Positions 1 to 10,093 are shown, counted from the first letter of the stretch. The stretch: DNA of 39,031 bases from Synechococcales cyanobacterium PMM_0083 (GCA_949127665.1 CASBQE010000337.1:1-39031), one strand, 5' to 3'. Made by a program: numbers and translations. The notes: generated by a model not told the origin, from the letters alone.

Positions 1-423
1 AGTAAGGGGGAAGTAGAAGCCCGCATACAAGGGCATTCTATGGGAGCAGATGACTATTTGATGAAGCCGTTTGAACCCCTCGAACTATTAGCAAAAATTG
101 AGGCGCAATTGGAGCGATCTCGCCGCATCCATTCTGAAATTGTTCGGCTGATGCAAAAACTAGACGTAGAGCATAGCTCAGGTTCTGCGGCTCATCCGCC
201 ACAACCTTCTCTGCCGCTAACTCCAGCAGAGGAAAAAGTATTTTGGGAGGTTGTGCAGGGTTTAACAAATAAGCAAATCGGCGATCGCTTGTTTATCAGT
301 CCACGCACCGTGCAAACCCATTTGAGCAATATTTTGAACAAACTTGATCTGGAAAATCGCTCTCAACTGGTTCGATTTGCGTTTGAACGAGGTTATAAGT
401 CCCCGATCAACGAACAAGTTTAG
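1..423 (+). CDS. Response regulator with LuxR-type HTH output domain (5' truncated by window edge)
   Basis: Frame is open from base 1; receiver-end motif GADDYLMKPFEPLELLAKI, then LTPAEEKVFWEVVQGLTNKQIGDRLFISPRTVQTHLSNILNKLDL (LuxR/GerE HTH). Confidence 0.9.
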   Translation, partial: SKGEVEARIQGHSMGADDYLMKPFEPLELLAKIEAQLERSRRIHSEIVRLMQKLDVEHSSGSAAHPPQPSLPLTPAEEKVFWEVVQGLTNKQIGDRLFISPRTVQTHLSNILNKLDLENRSQLVRFAFERGYKSPINEQV

Positions 424-425
424 AA

Positions 426-1691
426 CTAATCGCTTCTTAGGGCAGCAATGGGATCAAGCTGAGCCGCATTACGAGCGGGAATCACTCCAGCGATTAATCC
501 CACTGTGGTCGATAGAGCAAGTCCAGCAGCGATTGACCACAGAGAGATCACAAAGGGAAAGCGAAAGAGTTGAGCGGCGGCGAATGCTAACCCAACACCC
601 AGAGCAATGCCAATCGCGCCGCCGATAATCGACACAACGATCGCTTCTGTCAAAAACTGGCTGAGTACAGCACTGTTGGTGGCTCCTACCGCTTTACGGA
701 TGCCAATTTCACGAGTGCGTTCCACAACCGACACTAGCATGATGTTGGCAATCCCGATTCCGCCGACGACCAGGGAAATACCCGCGATCGCCCCCACCAT
801 TACCGTGAATAATCCAACAATGTTACCAAAGGCATTGATGATATCAATTTGATTACTCAACCGAAAGTCATCCAGTTGAGGTGGGTAGATGTTATGTCGA
901 ATTCGCAGCAGATTAGTCACCTGAAATTGAGCCGCCTCTAGTTGAGTGTCGTCTTCAGCCTGTAGCCAAAACCCACTGATCGAGATGCCGTTAATCGCAT
1001 TGTTGCCTACAATTCGAGCAGACATGTTGGTTAAGGGAATATAAACGCGATCGTCCTGATCCTGTCCACCCACCGAGCCTTTTGGCTCCATCACCCCAAT
1101 GACGGTATAACTCCCCCCTTGGATGCGAATGCTGGCTCCCAAGGCACTGTTGCCCGATCCAAATAGGTCGTCTCGCACCTTACTGCCTAAAACCGTAACG
1201 GGTTTAGCAGCATCCAAATCGGCTTGACTAAAAAATTGCCCTGTTTGAGGATTAATATTTTTTACCTCTGGGTAATTCAAATCAACCCCTAAAAGGCTAG
1301 TTGAGGTGTTTTCTCCCGAATAGACAACCTGAGTAGGGCGCTGAAGAAAGGCAGTGACCGCTTTGGCTGCGGGAGCTTGGCTGGCAACGGCTTTGGCATC
1401 TTCCCACGTCAACGTCGAAGCGGAACCGCTTCCTTGACTGATGCCACCAGAGCGAGCAACCCCCGACAACACTAGCATCACGTTCGATCCCAGTGCTTGA
1501 ATTTGCTGCTCTGTTGCTTTTTGAACGCCTTGCCCAACCGAAGTGACCGTAATCACGGAGGCAATGCCAATAATCACACCCAGCATGGTCAACGCGGTAC
1601 GCAAGCGGTTGCTCCAGAGCGCATTGAGCGCCATGGTCAACACTGCAAACAAAGGAACGGTGGTTGGGCGAATTCGAGTAGGCTGTACCAT
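426..1691 (-). CDS. ABC transporter permease, MacB/FtsX type
   Basis: N-terminal NRLRTALTMLGVIIGIASVITV and C-terminal ERTREIGIRKAVGATNSAVLSQFLTEA. Start moved from 1721 to the internal ATG at 1691, which follows AGGAG. Confidence 0.9.
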   Translation of the reverse strand: MVQPTRIRPTTVPLFAVLTMALNALWSNRLRTALTMLGVIIGIASVITVTSVGQGVQKATEQQIQALGSNVMLVLSGVARSGGISQGSGSASTLTWEDAKAVASQAPAAKAVTAFLQRPTQVVYSGENTSTSLLGVDLNYPEVKNINPQTGQFFSQADLDAAKPVTVLGSKVRDDLFGSGNSALGASIRIQGGSYTVIGVMEPKGSVGGQDQDDRVYIPLTNMSARIVGNNAINGISISGFWLQAEDDTQLEAAQFQVTNLLRIRHNIYPPQLDDFRLSNQIDIINAFGNIVGLFTVMVGAIAGISLVVGGIGIANIMLVSVVERTREIGIRKAVGATNSAVLSQFLTEAIVVSIIGGAIGIALGVGLAFAAAQLFRFPFVISLWSIAAGLALSTTVGLIAGVIPARNAAQLDPIAALRSD

Positions 1692-1701
1692 TTGAATTCT
1701 C

Positions 1702-3069
1702 CTAACGCTGTCGAGAACCACCGCCGCCTGAGCCGCCCATCCCTGGAAGCATTGAAGGCGTTCTAGATTGAGGGCGCTCTCCTGGAGGAAAACTGAGCAT
1801 GACCCGATCGCCAGCTTTCAACCCAGACAGCACGACTGTTTTGTCGCTGACGCTGACTCCGGTGGTAATGGGGCGAAACTCTGAGCGGCGATTCGTGGAA
1901 CGATCCCCTTGGGAATCGCCTTTCTCTCCAGCCATGACCAACACGCCGCTGGCTCCCTCTTGCCGCACGATCGCCACCGTTGGAATCACCAACACATCTT
2001 TCAACGTGCCAACCTTAAACTCTACATCCACACTCATTCCGACTCGAAGCAACTTTGTAGGATCGGCAACAGAAGATTTCACTTCAAAACTGGTGACATT
2101 TTGCACTGTGGTGGATTGGGTCGCCAGTTGAATTGCTCGTCCCACAAAGGTTTTGTCGGGATAGGCATCTACTTTAATTTCGACAGGTTGCCCTAGTTTG
2201 ATCTGGGCAATATTAGACTCCGCCACGTTTGCCATAATTTGATTGTTAGAAGCCAGAGACAAAATTGAAGATGACGTTGCAGAAGAGACTGCGCTTCCAG
2301 AAGTGGTGGGAGCGACAAAGGCTCCGGGATCAGCGAACTTTTTGGTGATAACACCACTAAATGGCGCACGAATCACGGTGTCCGCAATCTGAGTCTGCAC
2401 GGTTTGGAGTGAACCTTCGGCAGTGGTCACCTGGGCACGAGCTTCAGCGATTTCTTCAGGGCGAAACCCTGCCTGTTGTAGGGAAAGAGCTTGTTTATTT
2501 TGAGCAAGCTGGGCGATCGCGCTATCCCGGTCTGCTAAGGAGTTATTTAACTCCCGTTGAGAAATGGCTCCGGTGTTAAATAATTGTTGATTTTGCCGTA
2601 AGACTTGCTCTGTCCGTCTCAAACTTGCTTCGGAATCTCGAACCCGCGCCTGAGCTTGGGCAACGTCTTGAGTGCGATTGCCTGCCAGCAGCCGTTGCAG
2701 AGTGGCTTGGGCGGATGCAACTTGTCCTCTCGCCTGGGTAAGTTGTCCTTGAAAGTTGGAATCATCCATGTAGGCAAGAATTTGACCCTGCTCCACGCGA
2801 TCGCCCTCTTTCACCAACAGTTCTTTCAGCCTGCCTGATGTTTTAGGACTAATGTTAACAGAGCGTTCTGGCTGCACTGTGCCATTTGCCGAGATCGTCA
2901 CAGGCAAGTTGACTTGCTCAACTGCTACAGTTTTTCCTCGACGCTTGCCTTCTTTGAGATTGGCAGCGGTTACCTGGGTATACACCGCATAGCCAGCACC
3001 TGCTAATAGACTCAATATCAACAGAGTAATCAACCACTTGGGCACTCTTAGCTTTCTTAAGTCTTTCAC
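1702..3069 (-). CDS. HlyD/RND-type efflux periplasmic adaptor subunit
   Basis: N-terminal TM, barrel-sandwich NGTVQPERSVNISPKTSGRLKELLVKEGDRVEQGQILAYMD, coiled coil, VIRAPFSGVITKKFADPGAFV; Gly-rich tail. Confidence 0.92.
   Translation of the reverse strand: MKDLRKLRVPKWLITLLILSLLAGAGYAVYTQVTAANLKEGKRRGKTVAVEQVNLPVTISANGTVQPERSVNISPKTSGRLKELLVKEGDRVEQGQILAYMDDSNFQGQLTQARGQVASAQATLQRLLAGNRTQDVAQAQARVRDSEASLRRTEQVLRQNQQLFNTGAISQRELNNSLADRDSAIAQLAQNKQALSLQQAGFRPEEIAEARAQVTTAEGSLQTVQTQIADTVIRAPFSGVITKKFADPGAFVAPTTSGSAVSSATSSSILSLASNNQIMANVAESNIAQIKLGQPVEIKVDAYPDKTFVGRAIQLATQSTTVQNVTSFEVKSSVADPTKLLRVGMSVDVEFKVGTLKDVLVIPTVAIVRQEGASGVLVMAGEKGDSQGDRSTNRRSEFRPITTGVSVSDKTVVLSGLKAGDRVMLSFPPGERPQSRTPSMLPGMGGSGGGGSRQR
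1887..1920. repeat. Small palindromic dispersed element, copy A, inside the HlyD-like CDS
   Basis: GGCGATTC-GTGGAACGATCCCCTTGG-GAATCGCC: 8-bp perfect inverted repeat. Its core is shared with 24881..24912. Confidence 0.7.
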
Positions 3070-3111
3070 AGATCTGTTCCTTGATTAGGTCAACAGTATT
3101 TCGACCATGAA

Positions 3112-3156
3112 TCTATTTCTACAAGATAGGAAAGAAACTTATGTTGTAGAAATAGA
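3112..3156. promoter_or_regulatory. 13-bp perfect inverted repeat upstream of the hlyD-like gene (possible operator or hairpin)
   Basis: TCTATTTCTACAA (3112-3124), 19-nt spacer, TTGTAGAAATAGA (3144-3156); about 43-87 nt upstream of the adaptor start. Confidence 0.6.
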
Positions 3157-3239
3157 GTACAGAGCGCAATATAGAACATATTTCTTTTAGACTCTAACGT
3201 CTAAAGAACAGTTCAGGCTCCAGCAATTCATTAGTAATT

Positions 3240-4019
3240 CTAAACAAAGCGGGTTAGCTGGACGCGATAGCGATCTTTTTTGGTAATCATGACCTCGCCT
3301 ACTGCAACTCGTCCTTTCCCACTAACCGCAATCAAGTCGCCTGATTTAACTGCGTAGCTAGTACTTGAAATGTCTTTCCAGTTAACTCGCACATCACCCG
3401 CAGAGATCAGATCAACCATTTTGCTGCGAGACATGCCAAACCCTGCGGAGGCGATCGCATCTATCCGCATTGAGGCTTCAACTGTCACAAGCTCCTTTTT
3501 TTTAGGTTCACGAATTTTGAGTTCGCTCAGATCTATGCGTCTAGTTTTTACTGGGACAGAGCGCACTTGAACTAAGGTTGCTGTGAGGAAATCGACCAGT
3601 TCTGGAACCGCGATCGCCTGTCCCCCTCTCTCACCCAAAACGATAATGTCGCCCACCTTATCCCGAACAAGCCCAGTTCCTAGTAAAGCACCCAAAAAAT
3701 CTCGGTGAGTTGCTGGATCAAATAAAAAATTTCCAGCAATTTCTAGCGCTGCGAGTTCGATTTGGGTCGGGTCGAGGGGCAGTTCTGAACGAGCTATCGC
3801 TAACCGTTGGCGTTCTGCTTGAGGATAGCCACCCCAAGAAACTGCATGAACTTCCGCTAGCTGGCTAAGAACTTTTTGAATCTCAACTAACTCAGGAGGA
3901 GATAAAAAATCTGTCGTCACGACTTCCCAAGTTTTGATTGCCTGATCTGCTTGATCAATGACTCGCGCCATAGTTTCGCGATTCTCAACCTGTTTCAGCA
4001 GATCTTCTCGTGGCAACAT
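3240..4019 (-). CDS. S4-domain RNA-binding protein (photosystem II S4 domain / YlmH-like family)
   Basis: C-terminal S4 domain RIDAIASAGFGMSRSKMVDLISAGDVRVNWKDISSTSYAVKSGDLIAVSGKGR; domain layout typical of the cyanobacterial family. Confidence 0.85.
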   Translation of the reverse strand: MLPREDLLKQVENRETMARVIDQADQAIKTWEVVTTDFLSPPELVEIQKVLSQLAEVHAVSWGGYPQAERQRLAIARSELPLDPTQIELAALEIAGNFLFDPATHRDFLGALLGTGLVRDKVGDIIVLGERGGQAIAVPELVDFLTATLVQVRSVPVKTRRIDLSELKIREPKKKELVTVEASMRIDAIASAGFGMSRSKMVDLISAGDVRVNWKDISSTSYAVKSGDLIAVSGKGRVAVGEVMITKKDRYRVQLTRFV

Positions 4020-4021
4020 AT

Positions 4022-5134
4022 TTATATAGCCGAAGCCTGACCGGTGCTCTCAGCCGCAAGCAATTCTAGGCGCTCTTGCTGGTCTTGAGAAATACAGGTC
4101 TGGATTAAAATATCAACATCCCCTTCCAAGATTGGGGGGAGTGAAAAATTTTGGTTTAATCGATGATCTGTAACGCGACTATCTTTATAGTTATAGGTAC
4201 GAATTTTTTCGGAGCGAGAACCAGTGCCTACTTGCATTTTCCGAGCAGAACTTACTGCCTCTTGCTGCTCTTGCAGTTTCAGTTCGTACAACTTTGCTCG
4301 CAAAATTTGCATGGCGCGTTCCCGATTTTGAAGCTGCGATCGCTCTTCCGTACATTTGATCCGAATACCTGTCGGCTTATGCATCAGGTCAACAGCCGTT
4401 TCCACTTTGTTAACGTTCTGACCGCCTGCGCCCCCCGATCTCATTGTGGTCATTTCAATATCTTTTGCGTCGATGTGAACCTCCACATCATTCACTTCTG
4501 GCATTACCGCAACCGTTGCTGTTGAGGTGTGAACTCGACCTTGCGCCTCCGTCACCGGAACGCGCTGCACCCGATGGACTCCCGCCTCAAATTTAAGCTT
4601 GCTATAAACGCGATCGCCCTGAATTTCAAGGATGATTTCCTTAAAGCCACCCATATCAGCGAGAGACTCACTCACCAACTTCACCCGCCAACCTTGACCC
4701 TCAGAGTATTTTGAGTACATCCGTAGCAGATCACCCGCCCAAATGCTAGCCTCATCTCCACCCGTACCCGCTCGGATCTCTAACATGATGTTTTTATCAT
4801 CATTTGGATCAGTGGGTAACAACAAAATCTTTAAACGACTCACGAGCAAATCTAGCTTTTCCTCTAGCTCTGCCACTTCCAAAGATGCCATTTCCTGTAG
4901 CTCCAAATCACCACCCGACTCCTTCAAGATCTGTCGGGCTTCAACCATTGAAACTTGAGTATCTTTCCAATTTTCGTAGGTAGCAACAACTTCTTCCAAT
5001 GAAGCACGGGTCTTTGCTATCTTCTGAAATTCAGTTGGATCTTTAGCAATGTCAGGATCTGCCAGCCGTCGAGTTAACTCATTAAAGGTTTGTTCAACCG
5101 ACTGGAGCTTATCAAGCAAATAGACTTCAGCCAT
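4022..5134 (-). CDS. prfA: Peptide chain release factor 1
   Basis: [24 protein letters not shown] (GGQ motif), [14 protein letters not shown]. Start at [10 protein letters not shown] preferred over the ORF-track start at 5140. Confidence 0.96.
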   Translation of the reverse strand: MAEVYLLDKLQSVEQTFNELTRRLADPDIAKDPTEFQKIAKTRASLEEVVATYENWKDTQVSMVEARQILKESGGDLELQEMASLEVAELEEKLDLLVSRLKILLLPTDPNDDKNIMLEIRAGTGGDEASIWAGDLLRMYSKYSEGQGWRVKLVSESLADMGGFKEIILEIQGDRVYSKLKFEAGVHRVQRVPVTEAQGRVHTSTATVAVMPEVNDVEVHIDAKDIEMTTMRSGGAGGQNVNKVETAVDLMHKPTGIRIKCTEERSQLQNRERAMQILRAKLYELKLQEQQEAVSSARKMQVGTGSRSEKIRTYNYKDSRVTDHRLNQNFSLPPILEGDVDILIQTCISQDQQERLELLAAESTGQASAI

Positions 5135-5230
5135 ATACAAAAATACTTTTCGAGAAGAGCAAATAATTGGATGTATGGCTGTTTGTCATATAGCTTACCA
5201 AGCAAAATTGTAAAACGATGCAATACCTGA

Positions 5231-5479
5231 TTAAGCTTTCTTATCACTTTCAGGAGAGCTTTGTTCTGCATTATCAATCATGCCGTACTTACGTAAAAAC
5301 CGCTCAACTCGCCCTTCAGTATCAATCAATTTTTGAGTACCTGTAAAGAAAGGGTGATTGCCTGACCAAACATCAACGTTAAGTTCAGGTTTTGTAGAAC
5401 CCACTGTCATTATGACTTCACCATTGCAGTAGACTTTAGCTTCGGGATACCATGTGGGGTGGATGTCTGACTTAGGCAT
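5231..5479 (-). CDS. rpmE: 50S ribosomal protein L31
   Basis: MPKSDIHPTWYPEAKVYCNGEVIMTVGSTKPELNVDVWSGNHPFFTGTQKLIDTEGRVERF. Confidence 0.95.
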   Translation of the reverse strand: MPKSDIHPTWYPEAKVYCNGEVIMTVGSTKPELNVDVWSGNHPFFTGTQKLIDTEGRVERFLRKYGMIDNAEQSSPESDKKA

Positions 5480-5578
5480 AATTCGCTCACTTTTGTAATT
5501 CTAACTATCTATGTGAATTCTAACAATTTGGTCTAAATAACCAAGTAGTATTCACCCACAGATCTCGTGCCAAAAGCA

Positions 5579-5986
5579 CTAACGCTTTGAGAACTGAGGT
5601 GCTTTCCGAGCTTTCCGCAAACCATACTTTTTACGCTCTTTAGCACGCGGGTCGCGGGTTAAATAGCCCTCGGTTTTCAGTGGCTTGCGATTATCTGGAT
5701 CAAGCTGACATAAGGCGCGGGCAACACCCAAACGAACCGCATCCGCTTGTCCCGTCAAACCGCCACCATGAGCATTCACCAAAATGTCATACTCGCCTTC
5801 TAGCCCAAGGGTTTCTAAAGGCGCTCTAGTCGCCGACAAGTATTCGGGGTTAAATTGCAAATAAAGATCACCGGGCTTACCATTAATGGTTAGTTGACCA
5901 TTTCCAGGAACCAAGCGTACTCGCGCGACCGCCGACTTGCGACGACCTGTCCCCATATATACGACGCGTCCTTCTGTAGCTTGCAT
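5579..5986 (-). CDS. rpsI: 30S ribosomal protein S9
   Basis: [17 protein letters not shown] ... [20 protein letters not shown]; start overlaps the rplM stop by 1 nt (TAATG). Confidence 0.97.
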   Translation of the reverse strand: MQATEGRVVYMGTGRRKSAVARVRLVPGNGQLTINGKPGDLYLQFNPEYLSATRAPLETLGLEGEYDILVNAHGGGLTGQADAVRLGVARALCQLDPDNRKPLKTEGYLTRDPRAKERKKYGLRKARKAPQFSKR

Positions 5987-6441
5987 TACGCTTCTTCTCC
6001 TGGGATAGTATTGATTTCAAGAATGTCAGGTTTTTGAGCCTGGTGAGGATGCTCAGATCCCGCATAGACATTGAGTTTAGTAAAAAGCTGTCGTCCTAAG
6101 GTATTTTTGGGCAGCATTCCTTTTATGGCTTGCTCAATAATTCTCTCTGGAACACGCGCCTGCAGTTTGGCAAATGTTTCTATTTTCATGCCGCCTGGAC
6201 GACCAGAATGACGACGATAGAGCTTTTGAGTTCGCTTTTTGCCGGTCACGCTAATTTTGTCGGCGTTAATGATGATCACAAAATCGCCGACATCCATAAA
6301 AGGAGTGTAGCTTGGCTTGTTTTTGCCACGAAGCACTTTTGCAATCTCGCTAGCAAGGCGACCAAGCCGCTGATCAGTTGCATCTACGACGTACCATTTA
6401 CGTTCAATAGTGTCGATAGGAGGAAGATAGGTTTTGTTCAT
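5986..6441 (-). CDS. rplM: 50S ribosomal protein L13
   Basis: [60 protein letters not shown]; internal ATG chosen over 6450. Confidence 0.96.
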   Translation of the reverse strand: MNKTYLPPIDTIERKWYVVDATDQRLGRLASEIAKVLRGKNKPSYTPFMDVGDFVIIINADKISVTGKKRTQKLYRRHSGRPGGMKIETFAKLQARVPERIIEQAIKGMLPKNTLGRQLFTKLNVYAGSEHPHQAQKPDILEINTIPGEEA

Positions 6442-6503
6442 GATGGGCACCTGTAAAAAAGGTAATAGAAAGATTCGATTACTAGATTATTAAATGTTGA
6501 TTG

Positions 6504-7355
6504 CTAAGTGGCTATATGAGAAATCTCAGAAAACGACGAAAAACCAAAGGATGGCTGGGTATCAAACCATATTTCAGGAGGAAAGGGAAACTCAGCATAG
6601 CCTACTCGTAAAAGACATAAACCTTGGGCTGGCGCTGCATATCTCACTTCTTCACGACGTTCCGCAGTCCACAAATCTGTAAAACTATTGGGCGATCGCA
6701 ATCCCTGACCAACCTGTACCAGCACCCCTACCAACAAACGCATCATTCCATACAAGAAACCGCTTGCCTGAAGCTCTATCGAAACAAACGAGCCTTGGCG
6801 ATCGCATTTGGCGGCTTGAACATCCACCCAAGAATGAGGACGTTTAGACCCCGCTCGATGAAATGCGGCTAAATGATGATGACCAATCAACGGGGTTAAA
6901 GCTTCTTGAATCAAAGTTTCACTAATTGGCTCACGATAGTAGTGCCAGCAAAACGGACGAATGAATAAATTTGGGTGAGAATCGGTATACAAGAGATAGC
7001 GATACCGCCGCCAAAGCGCTGAGAAACGAGCATGCCAATCATCAGAAACCACCGCCGAGCCTCGAATCAAAATGTCTTTTGGTAATCGGGCATTCAGAAT
7101 GCTTGCCCATCGACAAGCCGGAATCCTAAGTGGCGCATTAAAGTGGGCAACTTGAGCCGCTGCATGTACCCCAGCATCAGTTCGACCCGCACCATGGATA
7201 CGAACTGGATAATCTAAGACACTTTGCAGTGCCAACTCAATCTCTTCTTGGATGGTGCGATGATTTGGCTGCCATTGCCAACCATGAAAATGCGTACCCA
7301 AATATTGAATGACAATGGCAATGCGCTGAGTTGGTTGCAAATCGACAGAAATCAT
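6504..7355 (-). CDS. truA: tRNA pseudouridine(38-40) synthase TruA
   Basis: YLGTHFHGWQWQPNHRTIQEEIE, GRTDAGVHAAAQVAHF (catalytic Asp motif). Confidence 0.95.
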   Translation of the reverse strand: MISVDLQPTQRIAIVIQYLGTHFHGWQWQPNHRTIQEEIELALQSVLDYPVRIHGAGRTDAGVHAAAQVAHFNAPLRIPACRWASILNARLPKDILIRGSAVVSDDWHARFSALWRRYRYLLYTDSHPNLFIRPFCWHYYREPISETLIQEALTPLIGHHHLAAFHRAGSKRPHSWVDVQAAKCDRQGSFVSIELQASGFLYGMMRLLVGVLVQVGQGLRSPNSFTDLWTAERREEVRYAAPAQGLCLLRVGYAEFPFPPEIWFDTQPSFGFSSFSEISHIAT

Positions 7356-7373
7356 ATCGTGAACTTAAAACAA

Positions 7374-7724
7374 TCAAATCAACTCGATAAATGCCATTTC
7401 AGCATTATCGCCGCGACGATGAATCGTTCGGATAATACGGGTGTATCCACCTTGGCGATCGCCATATCGAGCAGTAGCCTGCTCAAATAAGGCATGAACC
7501 AACTGTTTGTCATAGATATAACCGAGTGCTTGCCGTCGAGCGGTCAAGGAACCATCTTTTGCCAAAGTAATCATACGTTCAGCTTCAGAGCGAACGGCTT
7601 GAGCGCGAACTTTAGTCGTTTTAATTCGACCATTCCGAATTAACTCAGTCGTCAATGCTCTTAAAAGAGCTTTACGCTGATCAGCAGGTTTCCCAAGCAA
7701 AGGGACATTACAACGATGACGCAT
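7374..7724 (-). CDS. rplQ: 50S ribosomal protein L17
   Basis: [45 protein letters not shown]. Confidence 0.97.
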   Translation of the reverse strand: MRHRCNVPLLGKPADQRKALLRALTTELIRNGRIKTTKVRAQAVRSEAERMITLAKDGSLTARRQALGYIYDKQLVHALFEQATARYGDRQGGYTRIIRTIHRRGDNAEMAFIELI

Positions 7725-7790
7725 AGGACTATGAATGAATAACGATATTGCTCAACTCAATGCTAATAGAAGATTCCTCGAAAATCTCCA

Positions 7791-8741
7791 CTAATGGTTG
7801 TTTTTAGAGGACTTTTCTTGAGGTAGAGTAATCCCCAAACGCTGCTGCAACGCTTCAACCACCTCTTCAGCAGATTTCTGCCCAAAATTCTTGATCTCCA
7901 ATAAATCCTCTTGAGTATAGTCAAGCAGATCTGCTACAGAATTAATTTGGGCTCGCTTTAAGCAGTTGTAAGCCCGAACAGAAAGCTGTAATTCTTCAAT
8001 CGGAATCTGATTAGTAGGATCATTGTCCTCGTCGTCATCCTTCTCAGTCGGCTCAAATGTGATTTCTTTTAGTGGGTTAAATAGATCCACCAAGATATTG
8101 GCAGCTTGACTTAGAGCTTCTTGCGGAGTCAGACTACCGTTAGTCCAAACCTCCATTACTAGGCGATCCTTTTCAACAGCTTCACCAATCCGCGCATCTT
8201 CGACTGAATAATTAACCTTGCGAACAGGCATGAATATCGAATCAATCTGAAGAAAATCTACTCCCGCTGTTTCATCACGAGTTTTATCTACTCCTCGATA
8301 GCCTTTACCCTTCTCAACTCGAAATTCCATTTCTAAAACAGATCCCGATGAGAGAGTCGCAATATATTGATCTGGATCAACTAGCTCTACATCGGAGGGA
8401 AGCTCAAACTGCTCCGCTGTGATAGTTGCGGGACCCTGAATGAACAGCCGCCCGATTTGAGGTTGTGAAGAATAAGTCTTCAAGACAACTTTCTTCATAT
8501 TTAGAAGAATGTCCAGAACGTCTTCTCGCACACCAGGAACGGTTGCAAACTCATGACTAACACCTGCAATACGTACAGCCGTAATAGCTGCTCCTTCCAG
8601 GTTAGACAGCAATACACGCCGTAGAGCATTACCAAGAGTTGTTCCTTGTCCTCGTTCTAGAGGTTCGATTACAAATCGGCTAATCTGACTGTAATCTTTC
8701 TCGACCTTTGATTCAACGCATTCAACTTGAAAGTGTGCCAC
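7791..8741 (-). CDS. rpoA: DNA-directed RNA polymerase subunit alpha
   Basis: FVIEPLERGQGTTLGNALRRVLLSNLEGAAITAVRIAG; alpha-CTD PIEELQLSVRAYNCLKRAQINSVADLL. Confidence 0.98.
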   Translation of the reverse strand: MAHFQVECVESKVEKDYSQISRFVIEPLERGQGTTLGNALRRVLLSNLEGAAITAVRIAGVSHEFATVPGVREDVLDILLNMKKVVLKTYSSQPQIGRLFIQGPATITAEQFELPSDVELVDPDQYIATLSSGSVLEMEFRVEKGKGYRGVDKTRDETAGVDFLQIDSIFMPVRKVNYSVEDARIGEAVEKDRLVMEVWTNGSLTPQEALSQAANILVDLFNPLKEITFEPTEKDDDEDNDPTNQIPIEELQLSVRAYNCLKRAQINSVADLLDYTQEDLLEIKNFGQKSAEEVVEALQQRLGITLPQEKSSKNNH

Positions 8742-8877
8742 TGAGCGTCCTCTCCTTCCGAACTGTGAAGGTTAATTCCCTTGTAAATCTTGGTTAACTA
8801 AAACCCGGTGTAAATGATAAACCTCTTGAGGCACTCAAACTAATCTAAAAAAACCTAACCATTGAATAATGATCCGG

Positions 8878-9273
8878 CTAAACTCGACGTCGCTTGGGAG
8901 GACGACAACCATTATGAGGGATGGGGGTAACATCACGAATCAAAGTAATCTCCAAGCCTGCGCCTTGAAGCGCTCGGATAGCGGTTTCACGTCCTGCGCC
9001 GGGACCACTGACCATCACCTCAAGCTGCCGCATCCCTTGATCGGCAGCACGTCGAGCGGCGTTTTCGGCTGCTGTTTGTGCCGCAAACGGAGTCCCTTTC
9101 TTAGCACCCTTGAATCCGCTAGAACCTGCTGATGCCCATGAAACTACTTCACCATTTGGGTCAGCGATCGTGACAATGGTGTTGTTAAAAGTAGATTGAA
9201 TGTATGCCACACCGCTCGGAATATTTTTCTTCTGTTTACGTGAACCAGTGCGCTTCTGTTGTCTTGGTGGCAT
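8878..9273 (-). CDS. rpsK: 30S ribosomal protein S11
   Basis: [46 protein letters not shown] ... [19 protein letters not shown]. Confidence 0.98.
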   Translation of the reverse strand: MPPRQQKRTGSRKQKKNIPSGVAYIQSTFNNTIVTIADPNGEVVSWASAGSSGFKGAKKGTPFAAQTAAENAARRAADQGMRQLEVMVSGPGAGRETAIRALQGAGLEITLIRDVTPIPHNGCRPPKRRRV

Positions 9274-9414
9274 TTCCTAATTCCTATCTCAACCTAATAA
9301 CTGAATACTTTTCATGCTGCTACTGCACTGACAACTCACATCTTGCTCACAATTGGCATCGTGAAGCTATTTTCGCAGGTAATATATCGCCCTAGCAGTA
9401 AAAAACAATGAGAA

Positions 9415-9798
9415 TTATTTCTTGCTAGGCGCTTTTTTCTTGCCGGCTACTGTACGACGACCACCTCGGCGAGTCCGCGCATTGGTACGGGTTCTTTGTC
9501 CGCGAACTGGCAAGCCTAGACGATGACGGCGCCCTCTGTAGGTGCCAATATCCATCAGGCGTTTTATATTCATTGCCTCTAAGCGGCGCAAGTCTCCTTC
9601 TATCTGATAGCTACCCTCAACTTCAGATCTTAAAGCTGCAACCTCTGCATCACTCAAGTCTCTAATTCGAGTGTCAGGGTTTACTCCAGTCACCTTCAAG
9701 ACTGATTGAGAGCGAGTAAGTCCGATCCCATAAATATAGGTCAAACCTATTTCTACTCGCTTGTCTCGAGGTAGGTCTACTCCGGCAATCCGTGCCAC
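9415..9798 (-). CDS. rpsM: 30S ribosomal protein S13
   Basis: [26 protein letters not shown] ... [22 protein letters not shown]. Confidence 0.98.
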   Translation of the reverse strand: MARIAGVDLPRDKRVEIGLTYIYGIGLTRSQSVLKVTGVNPDTRIRDLSDAEVAALRSEVEGSYQIEGDLRRLEAMNIKRLMDIGTYRGRRHRLGLPVRGQRTRTNARTRRGGRRTVAGKKKAPSKK

Positions 9799-9881
9799 GC
9801 TATTCTCCCCTACTGCTTAAACTAACGCTAACTGAACTTGAAACTCTCTACACCATAAAAATAGAACCCGACAACAAAACA

Positions 9882-9995
9882 CTAACCCTGACGTTGTTTG
9901 TGCTTTGGGTTAGGACAGATAACCATAACTCGCCCTTTCCGACGAATCACACGACATTTTTCACAGATTTTACGAACTGATGCTCGAACTTTCAT
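9882..9995 (-). CDS. rpmJ: 50S ribosomal protein L36 (37 aa, zinc-binding form; below the ORF-track length cutoff)
   Basis: Read by hand from the minus strand: [40 protein letters not shown] at 9995, TAG at 9882-9884. Confidence 0.95.
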   Translation of the reverse strand: MKVRASVRKICEKCRVIRRKGRVMVICPNPKHKQRQG

Positions 9996-10093
9996 CTCTC
10001 TTCGCAGCTCTACAAACTCAATATTTTAGCAAGATAGTATTATAGTTGTCAACTGTACTTGGATGTTTTAAATGATAAATCTGCAACATAAAG

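Noticed and set aside
1497-2838. Plus-strand ORFs (1497..1766, 1799..2131, 1909..2196, 2361..2579, 2605..2838) opposite the efflux genes
   Set aside because: Antisense to clear permease/adaptor genes; no independent support.
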